Shown piece by piece: positions 23,533-35,161 of a stretch of DNA of 64,000 bases (positions are counted from its first letter, which is position 1; the number at the start of each line of letters is the position of its first letter). The stretch covers positions 8,990,001-9,054,000 of the forward strand of contig JBANSL010000004.1 in NCBI GenBank assembly GCA_037127255.1, written 5' to 3'. The DNA is from Persicaria tinctoria (Eukaryota; Streptophyta; Magnoliopsida; Caryophyllales; Polygonaceae). A program made the translations under genes and the position numbers. Below the pieces are notes generated by a model. The model was not told where the DNA came from. It worked only from the letters and a program-made list of their open reading frames with translations, and searched no databases.

Positions 23533-23600
23533 AGACTCTTAGCTCAATGGTAGAGTGATGTGCTATGCGCAAATACGTGGGTTCGAATCCCGCATAGGCT
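23533..23600 (+). other. tRNA-like module 3 (68 nt)
   Basis: D arm GCTC...GAGT, T arm GTGGG-TTCGAAT-CCCGC (one T-G wobble, intermediate between modules 1 and 2), acceptor AGACTCT/ATAGGCT with two mismatches, anticodon arm degraded. B-box GGTTCGAATCC is canonical. Confidence 0.65.
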
Positions 23601-23930
23601 AAATTTTATATCCCGTAACACGGTTTCAACAAAGATTTCAGCATCAACAACGTTGCTGAAATCGGGGTTTCAGCATCAACAACATTGCTGAAATCGTGGG
23701 TTTAGCATCAACAACGGTGCTGAAATCGGGGTTTCAGCAACTCCGGTTTCGGCAACGTGAAAAAAAAAAACAGTAACGTGAAAAAGAAAATTGCTGAAAC
23801 AGAGTGTGGCATAGGGGTTTCAGCAACTTTATTTTAGGGATGAACATTTTGCTAATATGGCGAGGGTGGTGAAAATTTTCCTAATAAAGCCCAAAATTTT
23901 GGACATCGAGGTAATCACCCCTATATTAAT

Positions 23931-24844
23931 TAAGCAAATATAGATGGAATTAACATAATAATGAATGGATGAAAACGTGGCAAAGGCCATACCTTTGAAT
24001 TGTGAAAGGAGTGTGTGGCCATTCCCTTTTACTTACTAATTTTCATATCTCTACTTCTATTCTCTTCTACTCTCTTCCAAAGCCCACAACTAAGAAAAGT
24101 CCACCAAACCCACATATACTAATCAACTTGATTTATTTATTAATTACCTTTTCAACCTTTTGATGTCCTATTATTTATGTTGTATTTTGTTGAATATTTT
24201 ATGGGGCCTGTGCTTTGTGGTGGATGAATACCTCATGATCTTGGGAACTAGAGGATTGAGGGACGTAGCTACTAGCTAGGCCACCCACATCCACATGTGC
24301 CACCGCCCACACATGTTTCCCCTCACCTTACCTTATTCAACTTCCTTGTATATATGCATGTATTTGCACCCCTCACCTTACCTTATTCAACTTCCTTGTA
24401 TGTATGTATGTATTAATTAATTAATTAATTAATTATAATTATAATATTTGCTCAAAATAATAATACTAATAATAAATTCTATAATATTATAATAATATTA
24501 TTATTATAATAATTATTATTATTATTATTATTATTATATGCGGGACGGGACGGGATTTGCGGGATCCCACCGAGATCGTCCCGCATAATTTTTGCGGGAC
24601 GGGATTCACTATTTTGTCCTAAATCCCACCGGGATCGGGACGGGATCGGGATTTGCGGGATTTGTGCTCACCCCTAGTTTTGGTTATACAAAAAAAAACG
24701 CTTCTTTTTATTTTTCTTTTCCTTTTTTTTTTTGTTTAATTGTGGACCTTTGATGTAAAGAAATCCAATGGCTCACAATCCTCCCTCCGTTACATGATAA
24801 GAGGTGTCCTCACCGGAAAGCTAAAGTATTTGCTTAAAAGTATA
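23931..24844. other. No gene; simple repeats and a GC-rich patch
   Basis: A 33-bp block, CCCCTCACCTTACCTTATTC and 13 more bases, is tandemly doubled (24318-24350, 24369-24401). Then come a TTAA run (24414-24434) and an ATT/AAT microsatellite (24450-24537). A GCGGGACGGGAT-rich, self-complementary patch (24538-24680) ends GGGATTTGTGCTCACCCCTAG, a typical hAT-like terminus (CTAGGGGTGAGCA inverted). Confidence 0.5.
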
Positions 24845-25523
24845 CTAGTATAGTCCCCGCGCCATGGCGCGTATTTAACCAATATTAATTTTTGTTAAAA
24901 TAGAAAAACAAAAAAATTGATAAATAAATCCCATTGGTTAAAAAAATGTTTAATTGTTTTTATCATTTATCATTTGACATTTTATATAGATTAGGCTTGG
25001 TGGGTGAAATTCCAAAAATTAAGGTTATTATAAAACCAAAAATAGTTTTCATTATATATATAGATTGGTTGCTCCAAAAAAATCATATATTTGGAACGTA
25101 CAATATATATATTTTTTAAAAGTTTTTTAAATTCATCCAATTGTTTAAAAAAATAGCTTGAAATGATATTGTATAATAAATATAGAATGAAATAATATTA
25201 TATAGTTAGTATTAACTTTATTTTAAAAAGTTTTGAATTAATCCTATTGGTTGAAAAATGTTAAAAGTTTTGAATTAATCCTATTGGTTTTGAATTAATC
25301 CTATTGGTTGAAAAATGTATTAAATATATAAAATAGATGTTTCCAAAAATATCGGCTCGCGAGGATGCGACACGTGGCCAAAAGGCTTTGGTTTTAAGTA
25401 ATATATAGATAGATTGGTTGAAAAATGTATTAAATATATAAAATAGATGTTTCCAAAAATATCGGCTCGCGAGGATGCGACACGTGGCCAAAAGGCTTTG
25501 GTTTTAAGTAATATATAGATAGA
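24845..25523 (-). mobile_element. Non-autonomous Helitron, 679 bp
   Basis: Minus-strand 5' end TCTATCTATATATTAC at 25523 is preceded by A. The 3' end is a 14-bp perfect palindrome CGCGCCATGGCGCG followed by GGGACTATACTAG, with T next (24844). All Helitron hallmarks are present; no coding capacity. Its 5' part is tandemly duplicated. Confidence 0.75.
25304..25523. repeat. Perfect 110-bp tandem duplication containing the Helitron 5' end
   Basis: 25304-25413 and 25414-25523 are identical as far as I can read. Both include a CACGTGGC motif, the TATCGGCTCGCGAGG segment and the terminal AGATAGA. Absence of differences implies a recent event. Confidence 0.9.
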
Positions 25524-26541
25524 TGTATGAACAAATCTAAAGTATTTGCTTAAAAGTATCAACGCTTGATATTTATAAACAAATTTAAAGAGAAAAATTA
25601 TTTATCTATAACAATATAATTATTTAATTATTTGTATATAACTCATAAAAATACATGTAAATAATCATGTTATAATAGATAAATGATTTATTTAAAATTT
25701 ACACTGTATAAGATATTCTCACTGGATCCATCCTCTCTATATATATTCCTATGCTAAAATTTCGAATTCATTGATTAACCCTCACAAGTCACTAGTAGTC
25801 TTAATTATCACTAGTAGTCTTAATTATAAAGTTGTTTCACTTTAGTTTACCTTATAAAATCTTATACTAAATGAGGCTTAATACTCTATTCAATTTGATT
25901 TATCATTTAGGATTGATATTAACAAAAAAAAAAAAAACTCCGTGTGTAGGTTCCTAACTTTAATTTTAATTTTAATTTTTGGCTAATCAGTATTGCTAAT
26001 TTGTTACGACGACGAACGGCGTAAAAGTGTTTCTTTATTGGGCGTTTAGCTTTTCCAGCTGGGAGAGAGGTGGGACTAGCACTCCCAGTTGACTCACTTT
26101 GATAATCTGGTGAGCCACTCGTAACTCGCCACGTGTTACCCAGAATAAAAGGTAATGATAACGTTGGATGGGGATGACACGTGTCAAGTGGGCAGTGCCT
26201 CATCCTCGATTTCCCGCACTTGCCCCCTTGTCGCTGTGGACCTTGTGGTCTCCCTCCCCTCACTCACCCAATAGCCCCTTTTTTCACTTTTAGTTCGGGT
26301 CGGGTCGGTTCGGTGTTATTTGACCCGACATGACCGCTCTTTAATTTAATTTTAGGTGTTTTTCTTAAATCTCTTTTCAATGTGAACAATAGTTTAAATT
26401 TTATCGGTGTCAAAATTTTCATCTATTAAAAGCAACGTGTATTTAAAGCTTTCTAAGTGGACATAAAAAGTCCATTATTACAAATTAGAGTTTATTTACG
26501 GCAAAAGTGTTCAAGCAGGTATGTATAAAACCTTTGATTAA
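25524..26541. other. No gene recognised
   Basis: AT-rich, with a 13-base A-run at 25924 and a GC-richer stretch 26040-26280 without a convincing exon. Confidence 0.4.
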
Positions 26542-29500
26542 ATGACAAACATCGCATATTGGAATATTAGGGGTGTGATAAAATCTAATTTGGGGCAAGA
26601 CTTAGCTTATATTCAAAAAAGAAATAAACTCGATATTTTAGTCATTGCAGAAACCAAATCTACCGAGCCTTCGACTCAATCCCTCTAACTCAAGCAGGTT
26701 TTAACAATGCTCATCACATTGCCTCAATTAGAACTAAAGGGGGTTTCTGGATTTTATTCAAGACCTCGAAATTTACACAATCTATTCAACAAATTTCAGC
26801 ATCAGATAAGTATATTATTTACCGGGTTAACATTGATAATTTTAGTTTTATCATTACTTTCATTTATGCTCATTCGAATCAAGTAGATAAAAATAGGTTA
26901 TGGAATGAGTTATTCGTTATTATTCATAACCAATCTCTCCCTTGTTTGATTATGGGAGATTTCAATGAAATTGAATCAGTTTCTGACAAAATTGGAGGGC
27001 TACTTCCGCAGGCTAATAGATTTATGCGAATCCGACAGATTGTAGAAGAATTAGATGTGCATACGATCCCTTGTAAGTAGTCCAATAACGTGGAGGAAAA
27101 GTCAAAATCCTATTGATAATATCTATGAACGATTAGATAGAGTAATGGTTCATACCGATATCTTAATCCAGTTCCCTAATTTAACAGTACACAATCATCC
27201 TTTTACGACTTCTGATCATTCTTTAATGTCTATGTCAATAGGAAGTACGAAAATTAGGGCTGGTTCGCCGTTTAAATTTGAAATGTCATGGACTAGTAAT
27301 GATAATTATAACAGGTTAGTTAAATCAACTTGGCAGAATAAGCTCCATGGGTCATTTATGTTTACACTTTTACAAAAACAGAATCTGCTTAAAAAAAATA
27401 CAAAGATCTGGTGTAAGTCTCACCCAAATAATAATTTCCGACAGATAATAGATATTGAAGATCAACCTCTGTTACTTCAAACTCAACAAATTAGTGGGAA
27501 TTCAAATGATACTATAAATATCAGGTGTAATAGATTATTAAATAAACGTGAAGCTCTTATGGACTTTAATAATACCTTTTGGAAACAACGAGCTAAATCA
27601 AAATTTTTTAAGGTTTGGAGATAGAAATACTAAATATTACCAATCAATATCTAAAATAAGAAATTCTAAAAATGTCACTCGCATTTTACAAATAAACATG
27701 GTTTATTGATTGAGGATGAGGATCAAATTAGAGATGAAATTACGACTGAGTTGGCTGAAAGATTCATTTCTAATAATGCACCGATTAGTAGTAATACATG
27801 TTTCCTAAATTTAATTGATCAGACCATTACTGAATCTGAAAACAGAATTTTAACACAACCTTTTTCAGATAAAGAAATAAAGGATACCCTATTCTCAATG
27901 ACAGATGACAAGTCTCCAGATCCTGATGGGTTTCCACCAGAGTTCTATAAAAAATATTGGGATATTGTGGGTAAATTAGTTTGCAAAGCTGTTCAATCTT
28001 TCTTTCATTCTGGTGTGCTACTCAATGAAGTAAATTCAACTTTTATTGCACTTATTCCAAAAAATTGATACACCTAGTAACATTAACCACTACCGTCCGA
28101 TTAGTCTGTGTAATACTATTTATAAGGTTATCTCGAAACTTTTGGCTAATCGTTTGAAGCCTATTTTACCACGTATTATTAATCCATTTCAAGGAGCTTT
28201 TGTTCAAGGTAGAAATATTCAGGATAACATACTAATAGCTCATGAGGTTTTCCACTCTTTTCATAACAAAAAAGGTAAACTTGGATGGATGGCTTTAAAG
28301 CTAGATATGGAGAAAGCTTGTGATAAAATAAGCTGGAGTTTTATTCGTATTATTCTGAACAAATTTGGTTTTGATTCCAAATGGATTAATTGGGTTATGA
28401 CCTGTCTAACTAAAACTAGTTTCTCAGTTTTAGTTAATAATTTGTCGGGCCGTACTTTTCATACTTATAGGGGAATTCGACAAGGAGATCCTCTTGCTCC
28501 ATATATTTTTGTATTGGTTATGGAACTTTTAGGGAGAATGTTGCAACATGAATCTTTAGAATATGACCGTTTGGTTGGAATCAAACTTACAAATAACAGT
28601 GATCCTATTCCATTTCTTTCCTTTGCAGATGACACTCTAATTTTTGGACGAGCTGATGATTTAAGTCTTCATACGATTAGAAATCTTCTGAATACTTTTT
28701 CCAATATGTTTGGATTAACTATAAATTATAATAAAAGTTCTCTACAAGTTTCTAAAAATATTTCTTTCAGCAAAGCCCAGTTCCTTGCTCAATAGCTAAA
28801 TATTCCAGTTACAAAATCAATAGAAAAATACCTTGGTATACCACTTATTAGTTGCAGGGTTTGTAACGTCTTGTTTGATGAGGCGGTAAGTAGCCTTAAA
28901 AAGCAACTTTCAAAGTGGAAATCTAATATTCTCTCTCAAGCTGGTAGATCGGTTCTAATTTAGGAAAACCTAAATTCTAAAACAAATTATTTAATGCAGT
29001 CTTTTCTTCTTCCAAAAGGAGTTCTACAAAAGATTGATCAGATCAACAAAAATTTCTTTTGGAATAAAATTAAATCGGATAACTATCATCCTCTTATCAG
29101 CTGGGAACATCTGTGTACTCCTAAAAAAGATGGTGGGTTAGGTTTTAAATCAGCTGAGCAAATTAATATTGGTATGCAAATGAAACTTCTTTGGAGAATT
29201 ATGGCTAATCCTGATAATATTTGGTCGAAGGTTATTACGGATAAATATCTCTCGACAGAATCTCTAATGGAAAGAGGCAGTTTCAAAACCTCTTGGCAGT
29301 TTGGCAGACTTCTTAATATCAAAGATATTTTCTCTAAAGGCCTGCTCTGGCTAGTGGTTAATGGGAAAACCATAAATGTATGGTCTGACATTTGGGTAAA
29401 TGCGCAATATCTTCAAAACTTTCGGAATGATCGTAATCCTAACTTAAAAGTTTGTGATTTATTTACAAATACCAACTCTTGGGATATTGATAAATTAAAT

Positions 29501-30590
29501 AGTATATTCCCCTCTCATATTGTTCAAGCTATTACTAATATCCATATTCCAATAACTGATATTCCAGACATGTTAATTTGGATTTATAGTAGTGATGGGA
29601 AATTCTCTGTTAAATCCACATCTTCTATTTGTAATACAGGGAATACTAAGAAAATTCCAGCAGAGTGGATTTGGAAACTTAATATTCCTCCGAATATGAA
29701 AAAATTTATTTGGAAAATTGTTTTAGATATCCTACCTACCACGACCCGTCTAAATAGATATATAAATAGAGTTCCCAGTACTTGCTCTCTTCGTATTTCT
29801 GATACAGAAGATACAAATCATTTATTGTTTAATTGTCGGATCACAAGGTCTCTTATTCAAAATCTGGTGTTAAGTTGGGAAAATGTTATAAGATTCCAAT
29901 TATAACAAGAAATGTTTCGGAAAATATTTTAAATACTAGAGCTCTTAATATAGATTTTACATACTTATGTCAGTTATGGCATTCTGTTTGGGAACTCATA
30001 AATAGAATTATTTTTCGCAATACTTCGGATACGGGTATTATCTATGCTCTAACTCAAACTATAGACAAAATTTCATGTTGGAATAAACAGCAGGTAAAAA
30101 CGAAGTTACCTAAACGTGTTAGACCTCCTGATAAATTAATTTGGAAACGCCCTCCTATAAATGTCATTAAGATCAATGTAGATGCTTCGGTGAAAATTGA
30201 TACTCAACCGCAAGTTGATTGTATTGTTAGGAATAATGATGATCTAGTTCTTCGGATTCATAAATGTAATGTTAGGATGAGTTCGGTCATTCTAGCTGAA
30301 GCTTTTGCAGTTTATACAGGTATAAGACTGACAGTGGAGATGGGGATTCGTAGAGTTATTGTTGAAAGTGATTGTGCAATCATCGTCAATGCCATCAATC
30401 AAGTTAACAATATACCATGAGAGATCACTCAAATAATCAAAGAGATCCATTTGTTAAGCAAAGATTTTGAGAGATTCACAATTCAGCACTGCTATAGAGA
30501 GGCAAATGGTGCATCTGATTTTCTTGCTAAATCTCAGTTGAATTGTACTTTTATTTTGTTCATCAAAAAAAAAATTGTACTTTTATTTTG
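26542..30590 (+). pseudogene. LINE ORF2: AP endonuclease, RT, RNase H (multiple breaks)
   Basis: The start reads MTNIAYWNIRGV with AETKS (endonuclease). A TAA at 26686-26688 then breaks the frame. The endonuclease C-terminus (ERLDRVMV ... TSDHSLM) is at 27055-27624. RT begins at 27706 (DDKSPDPDGFPPEFYK), shifts frame near 28050 (HYRPISLCNTIYKVISKLLANR) and has GIRQGDPLAP and FADDT at about 28620, so the catalytic Asp pair is retained. The connector (29000-29905, LWRIMANPDNIWSKV) and a zinc-finger-like part follow. The RNase H-like domain (INVDAS ... ILAEAFAVYTGI ... VESDC) is in 29833-30420, where TGA replaces the TGG of the conserved PWEI. It continues to ANGASDFLAKS near 30530. At least six frame breaks: inactive. 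Confidence 0.88.
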
Positions 30591-30671
30591 AGTTCTTATT
30601 GTTGTGAGTTTCAGAACATCATCTTGCGAGATGATCATGGATGTTGTTAGTACATCCAATTTATTGCCTAC

Positions 30672-30703
<32 letters not shown>
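26542..30703 (+). mobile_element. L1-type LINE, near full ORF2, ends in poly(A)
   Basis: Endonuclease, reverse transcriptase and RNase H homologies follow one another on the plus strand and end with an A-run of about 26 (30678-30703). ORF1 (gag-like) is not recognisable upstream, so the copy is probably 5'-truncated or the ORF1 is too decayed. No target duplication found. Confidence 0.85.
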
Positions 30704-30705
<2 letters not shown>

Positions 30706-30940
30706 AAGGGCTGCTTACAAAAATAGTGAAGGGAATCATCATTTGAGTTCTCAAAATAAATAAAAGTGAAAGTTTGTATCCTTAATATTTGTTTTTCTAA
30801 TTTATGTCTTAATAAATAAATAAATAAATATCAATAAATGTAATAATTTCTGTTATGGAATTACTTTGTAACCTATACATGTCCCATTAACTCAACTTAT
30901 TTTTTGTCCAAAAAATATATTTTACCTCGCTAATGTGATA

Positions 30941-31193
30941 CTCCCTCCGTTAATCAAAACATGTCGTTTTAGACATTTGCACATTATTTAAGAAAGCAAA
31001 TAAAAGGAAACAAAAATACACTTATACCCCTAATTATTACTTTACTTTTCCACTTTATTGAAAACTACAACTAACAAACATCTAATCATAACAAGGGTAA
31101 TTTTGGAAAGTGAACACCAAAATACCTAAAACGATAAGTTTTTCTTAACAAGATTTTACTCCTAAAACGACATGTTTTTATTAACGAAGGGAG
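30941..31193. mobile_element. Stowaway-like MITE, 253 bp
   Basis: CTCCCTCCGTTAATCAAAAC... and its inverse ...TATTAACGAAGGGAG, with TA on both sides (30939-30940, 31194-31195). It lies about 2 kb upstream of the PSY ATG. Confidence 0.85.
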
Positions 31194-31646
31194 TATAATT
31201 AATTAATATATGTTGGATTTCGGCTTAACTGATTGAGCAGTTAATTCTTGGCTATTCAGTGATAATAAATGGCATATTTCATTCACATATGCAAAGATTC
31301 TGTCCTCAACTCCTCATTTTAAAAAGGAAAATTAAAAAAATCTCCCTTAAATATAAGAATTTTCATTAATGAATCTATAAGTCAAGAAATTACATAAACT
31401 CATTCATAAGTTTAGTTTTCTTTCAAAATACTACTCATAACTCTTTTTATATATATGTAAAAATTACAATATTCGTAAGGTGGGAGGTTCCGGTCAGTGC
31501 AAGTCAATTTACCCGATATGTAACTCTTGTCAGCTGGTCACGTGCTCGGGGTTTATCATCGAAGGTGGATTCCTCATCATAAAAAAATTATAATATTAAT
31601 TAAACCATCACTCAATTTATCAATATGAACCTTATTATAAAATATA

Positions 31647-31899
31647 CTCCTTCCGTTCGGCAAAACTTGTCATTTTAACTCTCCACACAACTTTTAATAA
31701 AGCTAATAATTACATTTCTTTTTTACTAATTTACCCTCATTTATTACTCTACTTTTTACTTTATCAAAAACTACAACTCACAACACATCAATCAAATCAA
31801 TGACATTTTAGTAAAGTAGAAGCAAAAATATCTACAATGACAAGTTTTTTCGAACAAAAACAAAACTCTAAAACGACAAGTTTTGCCGAACGGAGGGAG
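31647..31899. mobile_element. Stowaway-like MITE, 253 bp
   Basis: CTCCTTCCGTTCGGCAAAAC and inverse GTTTTGCCGAACGGAGGGAG with TA duplications (31645-31646, 31900-31901). Same length as the neighbour but with different subterminal sequence. Confidence 0.87.
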
Positions 31900-33218
31900 T
31901 ATTTACTAAAATATATATATAAATATAGAGATAACTTATCAATTTCTTAATCATTTATACATATAAAAATAGTTATATACTTATGTGTGTGAATCTTTGA
32001 AGAAACCAATTTAATGGGTGGTTTTATGTAATTTACTCTTAAAAAGTGCCCAGAAACCCCAAACATGTTTGATTTGACCATGCATGACCCAACTCAGTCC
32101 ATTCCTTTCCAATCCAACCCACCCGTATCCATACCAAGATCCGGATCCACATCGCCATTTGAAGTCAAAAACCAAATCTACCCGTTAAATGGAGAAGAGA
32201 ACTCAGAGCGAGAAGAAGCAAAGCTCAGCCAGACGAGCAGAGCACCTCACACGAGATCCGAATCAGGAAGAAGTCACTGAAAGTTTCATTTGGCGGGTCT
32301 GATTTCATATAAAGAGAGAGGTAGAGAAAGCTGAAAGCCATTGTTTTTAGGCCATTTGATAATCTCCAACCCAGAAATTTTTAAAGAGCTCAACTTTTTT
32401 CTGGGTTTCTGATTGATTTTTAGTTGGCAAGTGTTTCTGGCTATGGAGATTAGGGTTTAGCTCTTTGATTCTTCCTTCTTTACTTCCCCCCATTTTCACT
32501 ATTCAATTAATCTATGTTGCTGTTTTATTTCTTTCTCATTGAGCTTTTTGTTCTTGCTGGTGTGGTTAAAAATTGAAATTTGTTGTGACGAGTGATTTGT
32601 AAAACCTCACAAAGAGGGTATTTTTGCTTAATCAATCTTCAATTAAAAATTTGTAAACCCACACACATCCAATTTGCACGCCATTATCACAATTGGCCTG
32701 TTACTCTCAACCCCCATTTTCTCCTCCTTGTTCACCGTTAATTAATTATTTTTATTTTTATAAATTTCTTTCAGAGGTCCAAAAGTTGCCCCCCTTTAGT
32801 TTCTTTTCTTTTTCATTCTCAATGGAAATTGGAGAAATTTATTATTTTTCTAATTGTGGTAGTGTATATGGTTATGCATCATTCCACTTTTGAATGCTTA
32901 CCTGTTTTTCAAATTTTATTTAAAACAATTGCTATTGATTAATGGCTGCCACTGTTGTGTTGTATCTGATTTTTTAGCTCATCCCTACATTTGTTGTTCA
33001 TCTTTGCAGAGCAATTGATAAGATAGCCAAATCAATCTCTTAGAGGACTCTCCTTGATTTCAATTTTGGCAACTGGGTTTTGTCTATCTAGTTGGGATCC
33101 TATCTGGGTTTTTGACATCTTGGAAAAGGGAGCAACCACATATTTTTATTTACAAGTGCTTTGAAAGTGACAAAAAACACTCACAAACAAAGGCTTTGGA
33201 TTCAGTAGCAAGAGAAAA

Positions 33219-35019
33219 ATGTCAGTTGCTTTGTTGTGGGTTGTGTCCCCCACCAGTGAGCTCTACAATGGTCTGAATTCAATGGATTGTGCATCTACAA
33301 GACCTCTGGACTCATCCAAGCTCATGTCTCGAATCCGAAGATCGGGTTCAGATGGAAGGTTGAGGAACAATAAGTGGAATTCTTCTTCTCTTAGGGTAGG
33401 GAAGCAAAAGAGAGGTGAATTTGGTGTGTTCTCAAGCTTGGTGGCGAACCCGCCTGTTGGTGAAATGGCCACCTCGTCGGAACAGAAGGTGTATGATGTG
33501 GTCCTTAAGCAGGCAGCACTAGTTAATGAGAGATTGAGATCCAAGAGTGATATGGATGTGAAACCTGATATCATCCTTCCCGGGACTCTGAGCTTGTTGA
33601 GTGAGGCCTATGATCGGTGTGGTGAAGTTTGCGCTGAGTACGCGAAAACATTTTACTTAGGTCAGCATCCTCCTCCATAGCCAGCTGATATTTCATCTGC
33701 TTGATGTTTGTTTGGATCTGTTTCTGATTGCTTTGTGCTGATTTTCAGGGACACTGCTAATGACGCCCGAAAGGAGAAAAGCTATCTGGGCCATATATGG
33801 TGAGTAGGCTTATCTATAATCTTTCACTAAGAATGATTTTTGCGTCTTTCAGTTGTATGTTTCTTGATTGTAAAATTGGTAGATTTTCTGATTTGTGAGG
33901 TGGTTTGTACTGTATAGCGTCTCATAGTTCGTATATTTGTGCGTTCAGTGTGGTGTAGGAGGACGGATGAGCTTGTAGACGGACCAAATGCTTCGCACAT
34001 AACTCCAACTGCTTTGGATAGGTGGGAATCAAGATTGGAAGATCTATTCCGAGGCCGGCCATTTGATATGCTTGATGCTGCCTTATCTGATACAGTTGCC
34101 AAGTTCCCTATTGACATTCAGGTTTCAACATTTTTAGTTCAGTAGCTTGTAAGTTGCTGAGTTCTTTCCAACTTATCCTGATGCATTTAAAATCTTCCCC
34201 GAAACTGCAGCCATTCAAGGACATGATTGAAGGGATGAGGATGGATCTAAGGAAATCAAGATACAAGAGTTTTGATGAATTATACCTCTACTGCTACTAT
34301 GTGGCCGGTACAGTCGGGTTGATGAGTGTTCCAGTGATGGGCATTGCACCCGAATCAAAGGCCTCGATGGAGAGTGTTTACAACGCGGCCTTAGCATTAG
34401 GGATCGCGAATCAGCTCACAAATATCCTTAGAGATGTTGGAGAAGAGTAAGTGCAATGGCATACATTCATTATTCATACAATACAAGCTTTATGCTCCTT
34501 GTTTGCAAATTGCAACTGCATTCTAACAAGCTTAATTTGTCTGTTTCGGAAACAGTGCAAGAAGAGGGCGCGTTTACTTGCCACAGGACGAGCTGGCACA
34601 GGCAGGGCTCTGCGACGAAGACATATTCGCAGGAAGGGTCACTGACAAGTGGCGGAGCTTCATGAAGCAACAGATCAAGAGGGCTCGGATGTTCTTTGAT
34701 GAGGCCGAGATAGGCGTTTCTGAGCTCAGCTCAGCCAGCAGATGGCCAGTAAGTTACAACCCCAATCTTTCCGATTTTCATCAGCTTAGTCTAGTTGATT
34801 TGCCAAGTGAACTCATTAGTCTGCTACCGTGGCGTGCAGGTGTTTGCATCATTGCTATTGTACAGGCAGATACTGGATGAGATCGAAGCAAACGACTACA
34901 ACAACTTCACGAAGAGGGCGTATGTCAGCAAAGCGAAGAAGATAGCATCTTTGCCAATGGCGTACGCGAGGTCTGCCATGGGCTCATCTAGGGTGCCATC
35001 TAGTTTAGCAAAGGCATAG
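33219..35019 (+). CDS. PSY: Phytoene synthase, plastid (6 coding exons, 424 aa)
   Basis: It condenses two geranylgeranyl diphosphates to phytoene, the entry step of carotenoid synthesis in plastids. Coding exons: 33219-33660, 33749-33799, 33949-34121, 34211-34446, 34556-34748, 34840-35019. All introns are GT-AG and short, and phases join without a break to 1275 nt. The ATG at 33219 opens [11 protein letters not shown], the usual start of dicot PSY. Residues 1 to about 75 are a Ser/Arg-rich transit peptide. The two Asp-rich metal/substrate motifs are intact: DELVD (171-175) and DVGED (297-301, with the last Asp split by intron 4). Other signatures: [32 protein letters not shown]. Length is normal. 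No disruption seen, so it is presumed functional. Whether it is the leaf- or chromoplast-type paralogue cannot be told here. Confidence 0.97.
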
Positions 35020-35155
35020 TAGGGCTCAGCAAAGTCAGCATCATGGATGGTCTCAACACTGAAATCTGATGCTTTCTTTTTTTGTGTTTCTTCCCGAAAG
35101 AAGTTGCCTTTACATTGTAGATGATGTAATTGTATATGTTAACTTAGTGAGTATG

Positions 35156-35161
35156 AATAAA
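35156..35161 (+). terminator. Poly(A) signal of PSY
   Basis: AATAAA 137 bp after the stop codon, with T/G-rich sequence around it. Confidence 0.6.

Larger units (their letters stand above)
23108..23835. repeat. GCTGAAA-N-CGGGG-TTTCAGC palindrome array
   Basis: A dozen or so copies or halves of GCTGAAATCGGGGTTTCAGC and CATCAACAACGTTGCTGAAA lie between 23108 and 23835, on both sides of tRNA-like module 3. Arms are GCTGAAA/TTTCAGC, sometimes extended with GTTG/CAAC. The first block begins inside a truncated tRNA-like copy. Confidence 0.8.
21821..23921. mobile_element. Mutator-like element, 2101 bp, 9-bp TSD
   Basis: TATATTAAT occurs at 21812-21820 and 23922-23930. The termini are AT-rich and only loosely inverted (AAATTTT..., TTATTA.GGA). 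The interior has GC-rich 5'-UTR-like sequence on both strands (22000-22850), then a palindrome array and one and a half tRNA-like modules. No transposase. The assignment rests on TSD length and on parallels with 15730-19139. Confidence 0.6.
30704..33218 (+). promoter_or_regulatory. Upstream region and 5' leader of phytoene synthase
   Basis: Between the LINE poly(A) and the PSY start codon. It contains two Stowaway-like MITEs and a G-box CACGTG at 31539-31544. The leader likely starts in the purine-rich region near 32170-32340. A 5'-UTR intron is suggested by the acceptor TTGTTCATCTTTGCAG ending at 33009; the donor is not fixed. Transcription start is not visible from sequence. Confidence 0.4.

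Noticed and set aside
23108..23835. CRISPR-like or satellite array
   Set aside because: Spacing is irregular and repeats are in both orientations; confined to one transposon.
30678..30703. A-run as assembly artefact
   Set aside because: It lies exactly at the end of a LINE RNase H domain, where a poly(A) tail is expected.
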